From IMG/VR virus record IMGVR_UViG_3300033153_012363, positions 1 through 56,887 of that record: 56,887 nt of DNA; one strand, 5' to 3'. The notes under the pieces were generated by a model. It saw nothing but the letters and a program-made list of their open reading frames with translations. It was not told the DNA's origin and made no database searches. The position numbers were made by a program, and so were the translations under genes. The DNA comes from a virus. Positions 1 to 7,291 of this stretch are shown here, piece by piece; within the stretch, counting starts at the first letter, position 1, and every line of letters starts with the position of its first letter.

Positions 1-103
1 TGTATTCCAAACAACTATCTTTACACTTAATACATTGATCATCAATATGGCTATCTTTATGACACCCACATAAACAAACATTTGATTTGTGTTTCATCAT
101 CAT
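1..103 (-). CDS. small cysteine-rich protein (3' end outside window)
   Basis: An open frame runs on the minus strand from ATG at 103 (in-frame ATGs also at 100 and 97) to the window edge, about 34 residues so far. Two cysteine clusters are visible, CLCGCH and CIKCKDSC, which suggests a small zinc-binding protein. A purine-rich AAGGAAG precedes the start. It is the first of many zinc-ribbon mini-proteins in this early region. No function can be assigned, and the C-terminus is missing. Confidence 0.5.
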   Translation of the reverse strand, partial: MMMKHKSNVCLCGCHKDSHIDDQCIKCKDSCLEY

Positions 104-132
104 CTTCCTTTTTTCAAATTGATTTTTTTTGT

Positions 133-146
133 CAATTCAATATATA
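133..146 (-). promoter_or_regulatory. promoter -7-like element (TATATTGAAT)
   Basis: On the minus strand this reads TATATTGAATTGAC. It matches the element at 1793-1804 almost base for base (TATATTGAATCAAC) and resembles the Bacteroidota -7 box TAnnTTTG. It lies about 35 bases upstream of the cysteine-rich gene at 1-103, in a 142-base gap with no other content. Confidence 0.5.
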
Positions 147-245
147 TCCACATGAACTCTAAGTTCTTCAGATTTAAATCTAACAAACTTACGTATTGAT
201 TGAATATATTTTCATATACAAAAACTCTCGAGTCATACGGTTAAT

Positions 246-494
246 CTAATCAACCTGCCAAAGCGTTATTTCTTGTGTATCAATATTAAACCCACCAATA
301 CGTATAGGTCCTTCAGTACACTCAATTAATTCCCCATTAAATACCTTATCAAAATATTGCTTAAAAGCTTTAGCAGTACCACACCCAATCTTAATAGGAA
401 TCTTCATATATTTCTTTTTCCATATTGGATGTTTCTTCCAATCAATACCATTTTTTTGATGAATCTTTAATCGTAACCAAGTTCTAAAATACAT
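246..494 (-). CDS. hypothetical protein, 82 aa
   Basis: Small basic, tryptophan-rich protein with no family I recognise. The start is well supported by a strong SD, AAGGAGG, six bases before ATG. The next gene upstream ends 13 bases away, so it is probably co-transcribed with the cluster that begins near 1756. No signal peptide, membrane segment or cysteine motif is visible. Confidence 0.65.
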   Translation of the reverse strand: MYFRTWLRLKIHQKNGIDWKKHPIWKKKYMKIPIKIGCGTAKAFKQYFDKVFNGELIECTEGPIRIGGFNIDTQEITLWQVD

Positions 495-507
495 TTTATT
501 CCTCCTT

Positions 508-849
508 TTATTTAATTAAAATACACTCCAATGCATGATATATTTCTTTATTCCCATTTGAAGCGTCAAGCATCAATTCATATTGTATAAAATTTCTATC
601 CTCCGTTCGTATTAAATTTGCTTTCCAAAATTCCTCATTGAAATCTATCAATTCAAATAATTCCTGCTGTCGATCAGATTCCATTCCAAAAGGCCATCCC
701 ATATAATATCTCTTCAAAATTGCAACCAAATCAGATTCAGTTTGTTCATTTATCATACAACTCAATTGTGCCAAATTTCCAAGATCAAAACCGTCATCAC
801 AACTCCAAGAAGTATAAATAACTTTATATTTCTTTTCTTGATTACTCAT
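508..849 (-). CDS. hypothetical protein, 113 aa
   Basis: I place the start at the ATG at 849 (MSNQEKKYKV). The frame stays open to a TTG at 876, but that would overlap the next gene. The product is acidic and probably alpha-helical, with no recognisable domain. It belongs to the minus-strand cluster of small early genes and is likely translated from the same message as its neighbours. Confidence 0.6.
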   Translation of the reverse strand: MSNQEKKYKVIYTSWSCDDGFDLGNLAQLSCMINEQTESDLVAILKRYYMGWPFGMESDRQQELFELIDFNEEFWKANLIRTEDRNFIQYELMLDASNGNKEIYHALECILIK

Positions 850-868
850 TTTATTTTTTCTTCTATTA

Positions 869-1081
869 TTAATCAAAAAAGTTACCGTCTGGGTTATCTA
901 ATGGTTCATCATGTTCATATTCATATCTTTTATAACCATAAATACTATCATTATTATAACAATCATCACAAGCCACACAAGTGAAGATATTATATGCATC
1001 ATATCTGCCCCAAGAAGATTGAGAAGGTTTATTATCCTCCTCTAATTGTTTTTTACAATACTTACAAATTATATCTGCCAT
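869..1081 (-). CDS. zinc-ribbon mini-protein, 70 aa
   Basis: The N-terminus has CKYC and the middle has CVACDDC, a CxxC...CxxC arrangement expected for a zinc ribbon. The C-terminal half is rich in Asp, Glu and Tyr. ATG at 1081 follows an AAAGGAGA SD. Zinc ribbons this small in phage early regions often bind nucleic acid or host proteins, but the target here is unknown. Confidence 0.65.
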   Translation of the reverse strand: MADIICKYCKKQLEEDNKPSQSSWGRYDAYNIFTCVACDDCYNNDSIYGYKRYEYEHDEPLDNPDGNFFD

Positions 1082-1096
1082 TTCTTGTCTCCTTTG

Positions 1097-1339
1097 TTAA
1101 TCAGTATATTTTAATTTTTTACCTTCATTCATCCAATAATATAAATTTGCATCCTGCCCATTGTGGCAATTTTTAAACTTGAGACCCGATTCACAAGGGC
1201 ACAATTGGTTTCTACCTATCTTTGGGTAAACAGGTTTATCTCTAGTCCATCTGCCATTTCTTGTTTTTTTCCAAGCTGGGTCTATTAAACTCCAATTGCT
1301 TGTCCTTAAAAATTCAAGCAATCGTTCTTTAGAAGTCAT
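1097..1339 (-). CDS. SEC-C motif protein, 80 aa
   Basis: Residues about 40-60 carry IGRNQLCPCESGLKFKNCH, a clear SEC-C zinc motif (consensus GRNDPCPCGSGKKYKxCC/H). In SecA and many small proteins this motif binds one zinc ion and mediates protein contacts. The N-terminal 40 residues are basic with several Trp, and no catalytic domain is attached. The ATG overlaps the stop of the upstream gene in an ATGA junction, so translation is probably coupled. The motif is seen directly; its role in the phage is unknown. Confidence 0.75.
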   Translation of the reverse strand: MTSKERLLEFLRTSNWSLIDPAWKKTRNGRWTRDKPVYPKIGRNQLCPCESGLKFKNCHNGQDANLYYWMNEGKKLKYTD

Positions 1340-1548
1340 AATGCCATCCTTTCCATATTTAACCCAACAACAGACATTATATCAACCCACGTATGATTAC
1401 CATCAAATAAATTTTTAACAACCCATTTATAATTTTCATAAACATAAAATGTGAATACTTCCCCATCCCAAGTTATTGCTAAATATTGCATATTATCATA
1501 AGGATCATTCCATTCTATTTTTACAATTGTATCTTCTGGATATTTCAT
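1336..1548 (-). CDS. hypothetical protein, 70 aa
   Basis: Small protein rich in aromatic residues, with a predicted beta-rich pattern (repeated W/Y/F alternation over residues 8-45). Its TGA overlaps the ATG of the SEC-C gene by four bases. No family recognised. Confidence 0.6.
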   Translation of the reverse strand: MKYPEDTIVKIEWNDPYDNMQYLAITWDGEVFTFYVYENYKWVVKNLFDGNHTWVDIMSVVGLNMERMAL

Positions 1549-1561
1549 TATTTATTCTCCT

Positions 1562-1756
1562 TTATTCATATTGAGCAACATAATCCTCAGGTTGCTCATT
1601 AGGACTGTGTAACCCACCTGCAGGATCAAACCACCAACCTTGTTCTTCACAAAGACCACAAACATAATATCTTTCTAGGTCTTGACGATCTTCAGAGTTA
1701 ACATTTCTAACCAATTTCTTTTCTTGACAAACTACACAACGAATATTTGCTTTCAT
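1562..1756 (-). CDS. zinc-ribbon mini-protein, 64 aa
   Basis: CVVC near residue 7 and CGLC near residue 33 form a classic CxxC-n-CxxC zinc ribbon. A Pro/Glu-rich acidic tail follows. It is first in its local transcript: the promoter-like TATATTGAAT lies 40-50 bases upstream. The function is unknown. Confidence 0.65.
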   Translation of the reverse strand: MKANIRCVVCQEKKLVRNVNSEDRQDLERYYVCGLCEEQGWWFDPAGGLHSPNEQPEDYVAQYE

Positions 1757-1792
1757 TTTATTTTTCTTCCTTTTTTATTTTATTTTTTTTGT

Positions 1793-1804
1793 TGATTCAA
1801 TATA
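1793..1804 (-). promoter_or_regulatory. promoter -7-like element (TATATTGAAT)
   Basis: The minus strand reads TATATTGAATCAAC, nearly identical to the element at 133-146. It lies immediately upstream of the gene ending at 1756 and just after the stop at 1819, a typical position for a transcript start between two genes of the cluster. Confidence 0.5.
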
Positions 1805-1818
1805 ATTCTACGTTAACT

Positions 1819-2457
1819 CTAACAATAACTTTTTGAAATTTTTTTCCCTTTACTTGTAATCCTATATACTCCATGTTTAATCTTTCTAATGAATCCTTCA
1901 ACTTGTAAAACCGCAAACAATTGACTATAATTAGGTTCTCCAGGATACGTACCCTCAAAAAAGATACCGGGCTTTGATTCAATTTTCATTTCAGCTTGAA
2001 CATGTTTCTTAATTGTTATTTTCCTTTCTTTCAGTTGTTTATTATAATAATCCAAATGCTCTTTCTGAGTCATCCAACGAGTTCCTTTTGTCAACCCTTC
2101 TCCCTTGTTACTTGTATTAAATTTATAAATCCCCCAAGCCAAATTATCAGGATCACTATTCATAGTATGTAACCTAACATCATTTGCTTTACCGGCCTCA
2201 GCCTTAAAACAATCTTTTGAACTATATATTATTACTTTTTCTTTAATATATCCAAGTCCTTTCATCAATTGTCTATGAATCTCTTTCATATTATTAAGAT
2301 TCCTTGTATAATTAAATCTTTCGTTTTTAACTAAGATTCTATATTCAGTATCTTCATTCTCTACTAAATATTTTAAAATCCTACCCGCCATTGAATCTTC
2401 TTTACAACTTGGATGACGATTCCAACTAAGAATTGTATTTAATCTTTCTTGTGTCAT
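1819..2457 (-). CDS. hypothetical protein with winged-helix-like C-terminus, 212 aa
   Basis: One of the larger unknowns of the early region. Residues about 165-205 (YSQLFAVLQVEGFIRKI followed by a basic GVYRITSKG turn) look like the recognition helix and wing of a winged helix, which suggests DNA binding. The N-terminal half also has an HTH-like spacing (MAGRILKYLVENEDTEYRI). No enzyme motif is visible. The domain call is inference. Confidence 0.6.
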   Translation of the reverse strand: MTQERLNTILSWNRHPSCKEDSMAGRILKYLVENEDTEYRILVKNERFNYTRNLNNMKEIHRQLMKGLGYIKEKVIIYSSKDCFKAEAGKANDVRLHTMNSDPDNLAWGIYKFNTSNKGEGLTKGTRWMTQKEHLDYYNKQLKERKITIKKHVQAEMKIESKPGIFFEGTYPGEPNYSQLFAVLQVEGFIRKIKHGVYRITSKGKKISKSYC

Positions 2458-2483
2458 TTCCTATCTCCTTTGTTTGTTAAACA

Positions 2484-2846
2484 TTAGCAACTATATGCTG
2501 CCATTATTTGATTGTAATCTCCAAAGACCTCAAATCCTTGATGAATTATCCCATCTGCTTCTGAATCAAATTCTGGATCTTCATCTTGAAGGGCTGCCTC
2601 AATTAAATAAGTTTTCAGATCATAATCTCCTTCTGGAATCCTATCAAGAACTGCATCTAATTGTTCCAAAAGCAAATCTAATTTTAAACATTCACCTGAA
2701 TTCCTCATTGATTTTCTTTCAACATCTTGAGGATCATCAACCAACTCAATTGGAGCATCATTTTTAATTTTACTTGGCGTAGTTTTTTGTTCATTTCTTA
2801 ATTTTTCATTGAGCTTACCACTTCTCTTAATATCTGAGGGTTTCAT
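2484..2846 (-). CDS. hypothetical acidic protein, 120 aa
   Basis: A charged N-terminal 45 residues, rich in Lys and Asp, is followed by an acidic, probably helical C-terminal part. No recognised domain. Its first codon abuts the stop of the gene at 2846-3076, so the two are probably translated together. Confidence 0.6.
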   Translation of the reverse strand: MKPSDIKRSGKLNEKLRNEQKTTPSKIKNDAPIELVDDPQDVERKSMRNSGECLKLDLLLEQLDAVLDRIPEGDYDLKTYLIEAALQDEDPEFDSEADGIIHQGFEVFGDYNQIMAAYSC

Positions 2847-3076
2847 CAGTGATACCTCCTATGATCGTTATCATAAATATAACCAAATTTGTCCTCAATT
2901 GCTTGTTCATCCTCATAGCCTCTTTTCGATAAATCTTGTTGAATGACTCCAAGCAAATCAAGATACTCATCTTGTATATCATCATAATCATCCCAATCTC
3001 CATCTTCACTCATTGTTTTCATCTCAACCCACAACATATAAACTTGCATATCAGACAGTTGACTTAAATTTTTCAT
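2846..3076 (-). CDS. hypothetical acidic protein, 76 aa
   Basis: I choose the ATG at 3076 (MKNLSQLSDMQ), which has a strong SD (AAAGGAG) and overlaps the upstream stop in an ATGA junction. An upstream in-frame TTG at 3112 has no such support. The product is very rich in Asp and Tyr and probably helical. No family recognised; an acidic mini-protein of this kind could be a DNA mimic, but that is speculation. Confidence 0.6.
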   Translation of the reverse strand: MKNLSQLSDMQVYMLWVEMKTMSEDGDWDDYDDIQDEYLDLLGVIQQDLSKRGYEDEQAIEDKFGYIYDNDHRRYH

Positions 3077-3321
3077 TGCCCTTCTCCTTTCATTGTTTTC
3101 ATCATTCTCCAAACTTCAATTCTATCAGCTCTACCTTCCAAATCTTTGTAAATTAGTTTCAGATCTTCTAATTTCATTGTTGTCATAGAATCATCCATAA
3201 CATCAATTTTATATACCGCAAACATATAATCCGGTTCTCCAAATTCTGAACAACCTGGATGCGGATATCCTAGCTCTATTTCAAAAGCTACGATAAACTG
3301 TGTATGACCAATTTGTACCAT
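3073..3321 (-). CDS. hypothetical protein, 82 aa
   Basis: Predicted mixed alpha/beta protein; residues 5-40 alternate in a beta-strand manner (FIVAFEIELGYPHPG). The TGA overlaps the ATG of the next gene. No family recognised. Confidence 0.6.
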   Translation of the reverse strand: MVQIGHTQFIVAFEIELGYPHPGCSEFGEPDYMFAVYKIDVMDDSMTTMKLEDLKLIYKDLEGRADRIEVWRMMKTMKGEGQ

Positions 3322-3325
3322 TGTC

Positions 3326-3649
3326 TTATTCCTCCTTGTTTGTTACTAAATTGTATTCTGTATCTGCCCCATAATTGATTAAAGATTTCTCAAGAAACGG
3401 TGCTAAATTCTCCTCAGCCAATTCAATAGCCTCAGCATTGTTAATACCTGAGTATTCCATCTTAGTAATAACAAATTGATAGAACTGTTCCATTATAAAC
3501 GGAAGTTCATCTTTAATAAACTTTTGACATTCTTTACTCGAAGTAAAAAACTTGTTATCTGGCAACATTGCTGAATACGAAACAAATCCGTATCTAACAG
3601 CTTGTTCCCAATTTTCAGAGATAACATATTTCTTTTGAACATTTTCCAT
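3326..3649 (-). CDS. hypothetical protein, 107 aa
   Basis: Probably all-helical protein with no cysteine motif or membrane segment. ATG at 3649 is preceded by an AAGAAGAAAA purine tract. It sits in the middle of the early cluster and has no recognised homologue. Confidence 0.6.
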   Translation of the reverse strand: MENVQKKYVISENWEQAVRYGFVSYSAMLPDNKFFTSSKECQKFIKDELPFIMEQFYQFVITKMEYSGINNAEAIELAEENLAPFLEKSLINYGADTEYNLVTNKEE

Positions 3650-3683
3650 TTTCTTCTTCCTTCTTTTGTTAATAAATTGTTAT

Positions 3684-4172
3684 TTAATTCCTAGCTGCTT
3701 CAACAAACGATGCAATTGCTTCCCTAATATCCTTTTCTTGTTCTAATGTTTTCTTACTGGGTGGTTCTTTCTCAAATTGATATTTAATTCTTCTGAACTT
3801 TGTTTTCCTAAATCTTGCTGAACAATCTGAAAAACAATTCAAATATTCATTAGATACCATTTTGATAAATCCATTATAATTATTCCCTTCTCTAATCAAC
3901 CTTTCAACTATCAAATACCATCTTTGACTTGAATAACCTTTTTCAATTCCCCATTTGATAAACAAATCTAAAACCTTTTCTTTATTGTTCATTTGTTGAA
4001 ACAATTGTTCTATCCAAGGTCTTAATTCCCTTTCCTTGTCTCTCAATTCTAATTCTCTTTGTAACCTCCTTTCTTCTTCCTTCAATACAATATCCCTCTC
4101 ATTGTATTCTTTCTTCTTTTGAATCTTTGTTTCATTGTTTGAAACTTGATTTCTCATGTCTGCTGGATTCAT
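3684..4172 (-). CDS. charged coiled-coil protein, 162 aa
   Basis: Residues 15-70 are a long run of Glu, Arg, Lys and Leu in heptad-like order (EEERRLQRELELRDKEREL), so a coiled coil is very likely. The C-terminal half is basic with several aromatic residues. It is the first gene after a 200-base intergenic region with two promoter-like elements, so it probably heads an early transcript. Function unknown. Confidence 0.65.
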   Translation of the reverse strand: MNPADMRNQVSNNETKIQKKKEYNERDIVLKEEERRLQRELELRDKERELRPWIEQLFQQMNNKEKVLDLFIKWGIEKGYSSQRWYLIVERLIREGNNYNGFIKMVSNEYLNCFSDCSARFRKTKFRRIKYQFEKEPPSKKTLEQEKDIREAIASFVEAARN

Positions 4173-4203
4173 TGTTTGTTCCTTCCTTGTTTGTTGTTGA
4201 AAT

Positions 4204-4216
4204 ATAACTTTATTTG
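4204..4216 (-). promoter_or_regulatory. promoter -7-like element (TATATTTC)
   Basis: The minus strand reads GTTATATTTCAAC, a one-base variant of the TATATTTG box seen elsewhere. It lies about 35 bases upstream of the coiled-coil gene start at 4172. Confidence 0.4.
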
Positions 4217-4260
4217 TATTGACTTCTTCATCAGTTTGTTAATTGTTTTATTTTTTAATT

Positions 4261-4268
4261 ACAATATA
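4261..4268 (-). promoter_or_regulatory. promoter -7-like element (TATATTGT)
   Basis: Second TATATTG-type box in the same intergenic region, about 50 bases further upstream of 4172. The two boxes may be tandem promoters for the 3684-4172 gene and the genes beyond it. Confidence 0.4.
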
Positions 4269-4340
4269 ATCCATTTTTATTTCAATGTCAATAGGGAAAT
4301 GGTAAAAAGTTAAAATTTTTTTGTTGGTTATTTCATTCTA

Positions 4341-4370
4341 CATTGCGAGCATCGCGGGGAAGGCCGGGAA
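4341..4370. repeat. GC-rich imperfect repeat, copy 1
   Basis: A GC-rich island in very AT-rich surroundings, with GCGAgcaTCGC able to form a small hairpin. Its reverse complement (GGCCTTCCCCGCGATGCTCG...) is similar to 6675-6704. It sits just after the stop of the gene at 4375. It may be a terminator remnant or a REP-like element. Confidence 0.4.
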
Positions 4371-4374
4371 AGTG

Positions 4375-4677
4375 TTATTTTCTAGGATAGGAGTAAAAAG
4401 TAATGAAGGCCTTATAGTTAGAGTAATTGAAAGCCATTTCATCCCACAAAGCTTTCTTTCTTTTAGGGATTGAAGGCATCCCATCTCTAAAAGTATGAGC
4501 CATACTTCTTAAATTTTCATCACAAAATTGTTCAGCAAAACTATAAGCAAGAAGCCATCTACAAGCCTCTATTAAACTTTTATGACCGTTTTCTTTAAAT
4601 CCTTCCTTATATTTTTCATAATACTTCTCAAACAAAGGCCAAGATTTCTCAATATGTTCTGCTGTCATTTCAAACAT
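4375..4677 (-). CDS. hypothetical protein, 100 aa
   Basis: Helical protein with two cysteines and several aromatic residues. Its ATG at 4677 overlaps the stop of the upstream secreted-protein gene by one base (TAATG type), so the two are probably co-translated. It ends at the GC-rich element at 4341-4370, which may mark the end of this transcript. No family recognised. Confidence 0.6.
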   Translation of the reverse strand: MFEMTAEHIEKSWPLFEKYYEKYKEGFKENGHKSLIEACRWLLAYSFAEQFCDENLRSMAHTFRDGMPSIPKRKKALWDEMAFNYSNYKAFITFYSYPRK

Positions 4678-4973
4678 TATGTACCTCCAAAGTAATATCT
4701 TATTGATGTCCCTACTCTATTATATTGTCTTGGTTCATCAACAAACCATAAAGTTGTTTGCTCAATATGAAACGTCTCAAAAAATGGCTTAACCGCAAAG
4801 TTATTTCCAATCATCACATGTACTCCCAAATACCAATCGAATGAAGTTTTTGATGCCTTTTCATACTTTGTTTTCTCTCCCCACATTGCCATCGGAATAA
4901 ATTCTATATAGGTTCTTTCTTGACCTACTACAAATGAACTTAATAGTAAGAACAGAATAATTACTTTTTTCAT
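4677..4973 (-). CDS. secreted, outer-membrane beta-barrel-like small protein
   Basis: 98 residues. The N-terminus MKKVIILFLLLSSFVVGQE is a textbook signal peptide with probable cleavage before Gln-Glu, typical of Bacteroidota exported proteins. The mature part has alternating hydrophobic and polar stretches (WYLGVHVMIGNNFAVKPFF, VGTSIRYYF) as in porin-like strands, ending in an aromatic-rich strand. At about 80 mature residues it is too short for a full barrel on its own, so it may oligomerise or be an OmpW-like fragment. Phage proteins exported to the outer membrane often block superinfection; that role is inference. Confidence 0.65.
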   Translation of the reverse strand: MKKVIILFLLLSSFVVGQERTYIEFIPMAMWGEKTKYEKASKTSFDWYLGVHVMIGNNFAVKPFFETFHIEQTTLWFVDEPRQYNRVGTSIRYYFGGT

Positions 4974-4974
4974 A

Positions 4975-5277
4975 TCAATTCTCCTTATCTTTAATTTTTC
5001 CCCAAATTGCTCCTATATTAATCGTATCTCCCACTCTCCAATTCTTATTTGAATATATTTTTATCATATCATCTTTTATAATAAAAAAATCTTCTTCAGT
5101 TTTTAAACTTGTTGTATATTCGTATCTATAAGTCTTATCATCAATATCAATATTCACAATAACTTTTCCGGTTATGAATATTTCCTCTCCAATAATCCAT
5201 AAACCTCGATTGTTTAATCCAATCCACAATGACAAAAGCAACATTATATTAACCGCTAACATAATTGAATATTTCAT
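4975..5277 (-). CDS. membrane-anchored small protein, 100 aa
   Basis: I choose ATG at 5277, which has GAGGATAAT ahead of it; an in-frame TTG at 5292 is less likely. Residues 3-20 (YSIMLAVNIMLLLSLWIG) form one membrane segment or uncleaved signal. The remaining 75 residues are predicted beta-rich. It is next to the exported protein at 4677-4973, so the pair may act together at the cell envelope. No family recognised. Confidence 0.6.
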   Translation of the reverse strand: MKYSIMLAVNIMLLLSLWIGLNNRGLWIIGEEIFITGKVIVNIDIDDKTYRYEYTTSLKTEEDFFIIKDDMIKIYSNKNWRVGDTINIGAIWGKIKDKEN

Positions 5278-5717
5278 ATTATCCTCAACCAATTTCTTAA
5301 TTTCTTTGAAAAATATTTCTTATCTATTTCTAAATAATCATAAATATCTTCTATTAATTTTAAACTATCGCCCAACTCAACAATTTCTAATAACTCAATC
5401 TGTTTGCCTACAAAAACTTCTTGATGAAAATCATCTATTCCTTCAATATAAACACCTGATAATCTACATTTAACTACAATAAATCTATAACCAAAATCTA
5501 TAGGTATTTCTTTATAACCGTGAAAACCAGGCTTATAATCCATTCCATAATCGCTAAACCTATTTACTTCAATATTTTCAGCTTGATAAAATTTACCAAA
5601 TTCATAGATAGTCTCGTGCCATTCCCCACTAAATTTTCTATCAATATTCACATGATACACTTTATAAACCATTCTAGATTCGAATGAAACTTTTTTCTTA
5701 TTTGTTTTTAAGCACAT
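5274..5717 (-). CDS. conserved phage-type protein with GFH motif, 147 aa
   Basis: It begins MCLKTNKKK and carries DYKPGFHGYKEIPIDFGYR near residues 60-80 and YIEGIDD further on. This pattern (MCL start, central GFH motif, VxCRLSG strand) resembles a family of small phage and bacterial proteins of unknown function that I would place near DUF7666; that placement is from memory. The stop overlaps the next ATG by four bases. No catalytic role can be named. Confidence 0.55.
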   Translation of the reverse strand: MCLKTNKKKVSFESRMVYKVYHVNIDRKFSGEWHETIYEFGKFYQAENIEVNRFSDYGMDYKPGFHGYKEIPIDFGYRFIVVKCRLSGVYIEGIDDFHQEVFVGKQIELLEIVELGDSLKLIEDIYDYLEIDKKYFSKKLRNWLRII

Positions 5718-5726
5718 AATTACCTC

Positions 5727-6122
5727 TTATATTAACTTTAAAGATGTTTCAGACCAAATTGTATTCATTTCCTTATTCTTAGTCGTATATGAATACCCAG
5801 AAAAATGAGATTCACTTATATAAGCTTTTTGAATCCAATCGCCATAATCAGTTCTGGGAAACCAAACTTTCAATATTTTTCCATCAAAACTCCACGGCAA
5901 ACTACAAGAATCTATAGTATCTTCCAAAGTGCATAAACCATTCCAATCAAATTTCCCATTAGAATCAACCACCTGATATTCTCTATGTATTTCAGTTACC
6001 ACACTCTCAATTAAACCACATAAATCTTTCGAATGAGAAACTGAATCACCAACTTTAAATAATGGTTGAGTCGGCATATCTTTCTGAAAATAAATAACTT
6101 TTAATTTATTCTTTTTACTCAT
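5727..6122 (-). CDS. hypothetical protein with SH3-like N-terminus, 131 aa
   Basis: Residues 20-52 (FKVGDSVSH...IESVVTEIHREYQVV) have the rhythm of an SH3-like or KOW-like small barrel. The rest is rich in Trp, Ser and Tyr. No family recognised. ATG at 6122 overlaps the end of the PC4-like gene by eight bases, which suggests coupled translation with it. Confidence 0.55.
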   Translation of the reverse strand: MSKKNKLKVIYFQKDMPTQPLFKVGDSVSHSKDLCGLIESVVTEIHREYQVVDSNGKFDWNGLCTLEDTIDSCSLPWSFDGKILKVWFPRTDYGDWIQKAYISESHFSGYSYTTKNKEMNTIWSETSLKLI

Positions 6123-6393
6123 TCATAACCCTTTCATACTCAAAATGATCTTCAATTTCTTTTTGAGAAACTCCGGCTATTTTCAGTGCAGTCAATAAAA
6201 CTATTTTTGCTGAGCATTCGGAATCAATAACTTTAAGTGAAACCCCTTTCTTTGTTGGAAGCCATTCACCATCTTTTTCATAATGATTCCTAATATCCAA
6301 TTTATTTCCATCCCCATTTTTAACTAAAGAAACTCTAACAATTAAATTACTAGACTTTCCAAAATCTTTCGAGTCAAGAACATCCCAAGGCAT
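6115..6393 (-). CDS. PC4/p15-like ssDNA-binding protein, 92 aa
   Basis: Residues 31-54 contain LDIRNHYEKDGEWLPTKKG followed by VSL, which closely follows the core signature of transcriptional coactivator PC4/p15 proteins (VDIRxYYxKDGEWxPTKKGISL). That beta-sheet surface binds single-stranded DNA as a dimer, and bacterial and phage members act in transcription or recombination. A preceding strand (LIVRVSLVKN) fits the fold. The extended acidic C-terminus is not part of the usual core. Known of the family: ssDNA binding. Inferred: a role in early phage transcription or DNA handling. Confidence 0.7.
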   Translation of the reverse strand: MPWDVLDSKDFGKSSNLIVRVSLVKNGDGNKLDIRNHYEKDGEWLPTKKGVSLKVIDSECSAKIVLLTALKIAGVSQKEIEDHFEYERVMNE

Positions 6394-6438
6394 AATATCC
6401 TCCAGTGAAGTTAGATAAAATTTTGTTTATTTACAATA

Positions 6439-6446
6439 CAAATATA
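6439..6446 (-). promoter_or_regulatory. promoter -7 element (TATATTTG)
   Basis: A perfect TAnnTTTG box on the minus strand (TATATTTGTATTG), about 45 bases upstream of the PC4-like gene start at 6393. It overlaps the beginning of a short intergenic gap. Confidence 0.55.
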
Positions 6447-6448
6447 TC

Positions 6449-6652
6449 TCAGCAGTTAATCTGAAACTCAATTATATTTTCACAAGCTAAACACCTAAAA
6501 TATAAAACGTATTCTTCATGAATACTATACGCCATATCATCTTTTACTCCAACTTCAACCTCTGCACACCCACATTCTGAACAGAATAAATCAAAATGCT
6601 CATTTAATTGCTTAATAAACTCTTTTGAGAGCTCATTTAAACTGTCATCCAT
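6449..6652 (-). CDS. zinc-ribbon mini-protein, 67 aa
   Basis: CSECGC near residue 24 and CLAC near residue 54 form a zinc ribbon. The protein is otherwise acidic. A SD-like AAAGAGG precedes the ATG. Function unknown; it is the fourth such cysteine-paired mini-protein in the early region. Confidence 0.6.
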   Translation of the reverse strand: MDDSLNELSKEFIKQLNEHFDLFCSECGCAEVEVGVKDDMAYSIHEEYVLYFRCLACENIIEFQINC

Positions 6653-6674
6653 TTAATACCTCTTTTTATATTTT

Positions 6675-6704
6675 GGCCTTTCCCCGCCGCGTTCGCGAGG
6701 AATG
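6675..6704. repeat. GC-rich imperfect repeat, copy 2
   Basis: GC-rich island (GGCCTTTCCCCGCCGCGTTC...) similar to the reverse complement of 4341-4370, with CGCGttCGCG able to fold. It lies between two zinc-ribbon genes, downstream of the one at 6708 on the minus strand. Confidence 0.4.
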
Positions 6705-6707
6705 AGT

Positions 6708-6932
6708 TTATAGCCTTTCACAGTTTACAGGAATTTGTCCTAGTTTTATAGTACGTTCTAATGCTGTAACAGCTTCATCATTAGTCATATATTTAGTCTC
6801 TCTTGAATAAGGTCCACAATTATTGCATTCAAACCCTAAATAATATCCAGCATTAGATCTTAAAGTCTCAATATACAATACTGCTCCACAACCCGAACAT
6901 ACTGTCTGTGTATCTCCAACTGTTTCATTCAT
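6708..6932 (-). CDS. zinc-ribbon mini-protein, 74 aa
   Basis: CSGC near residue 13 and CNNC near residue 36 form a zinc ribbon resembling those of TFIIS or DksA-like small proteins. The C-terminal 25 residues look helical. It is two bases from the start of its neighbour at 6935 and probably co-translated with it. Function unknown. Confidence 0.6.
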   Translation of the reverse strand: MNETVGDTQTVCSGCGAVLYIETLRSNAGYYLGFECNNCGPYSRETKYMTNDEAVTALERTIKLGQIPVNCERL

Positions 6933-6934
6933 TA

Positions 6935-7291
6935 TTATCCTTTATAAATACTTGGTAAATCATCTGGTTTATCAGAATTTATTACTCTTTCATATAATGC
7001 TTTCGAACTCTTTTCAAATACTTTATAAATATCTTTGGCGATAGGAAGGAAAACATCACAACTATCCTCATATATCTTTTCGGCTTTTCCAGGTCCATGT
7101 CTCCTTCTCACATTATAATTAAGTGCATCATCAATAGCAAAATCAATATCAATCTGCTCTTCATAACCTTGATTAGCTATCAAATCACTTGATATATGAT
7201 CAAAAATTCTTGACAACTCTTTCTCATCAAAAACTTCTTTCAAAAAAGTTAACTTCTCCATAATTATTTCAGGTTCCATAACTATCCTCAT
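6935..7291 (-). CDS. hypothetical helical protein, 118 aa
   Basis: Predicted mostly alpha-helical; a basic NVRRRHGPGKAEK segment sits in the centre. ATG at 7291 overlaps the upstream stop by one base. No family recognised. Confidence 0.6.
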   Translation of the reverse strand: MRIVMEPEIIMEKLTFLKEVFDEKELSRIFDHISSDLIANQGYEEQIDIDFAIDDALNYNVRRRHGPGKAEKIYEDSCDVFLPIAKDIYKVFEKSSKALYERVINSDKPDDLPSIYKG

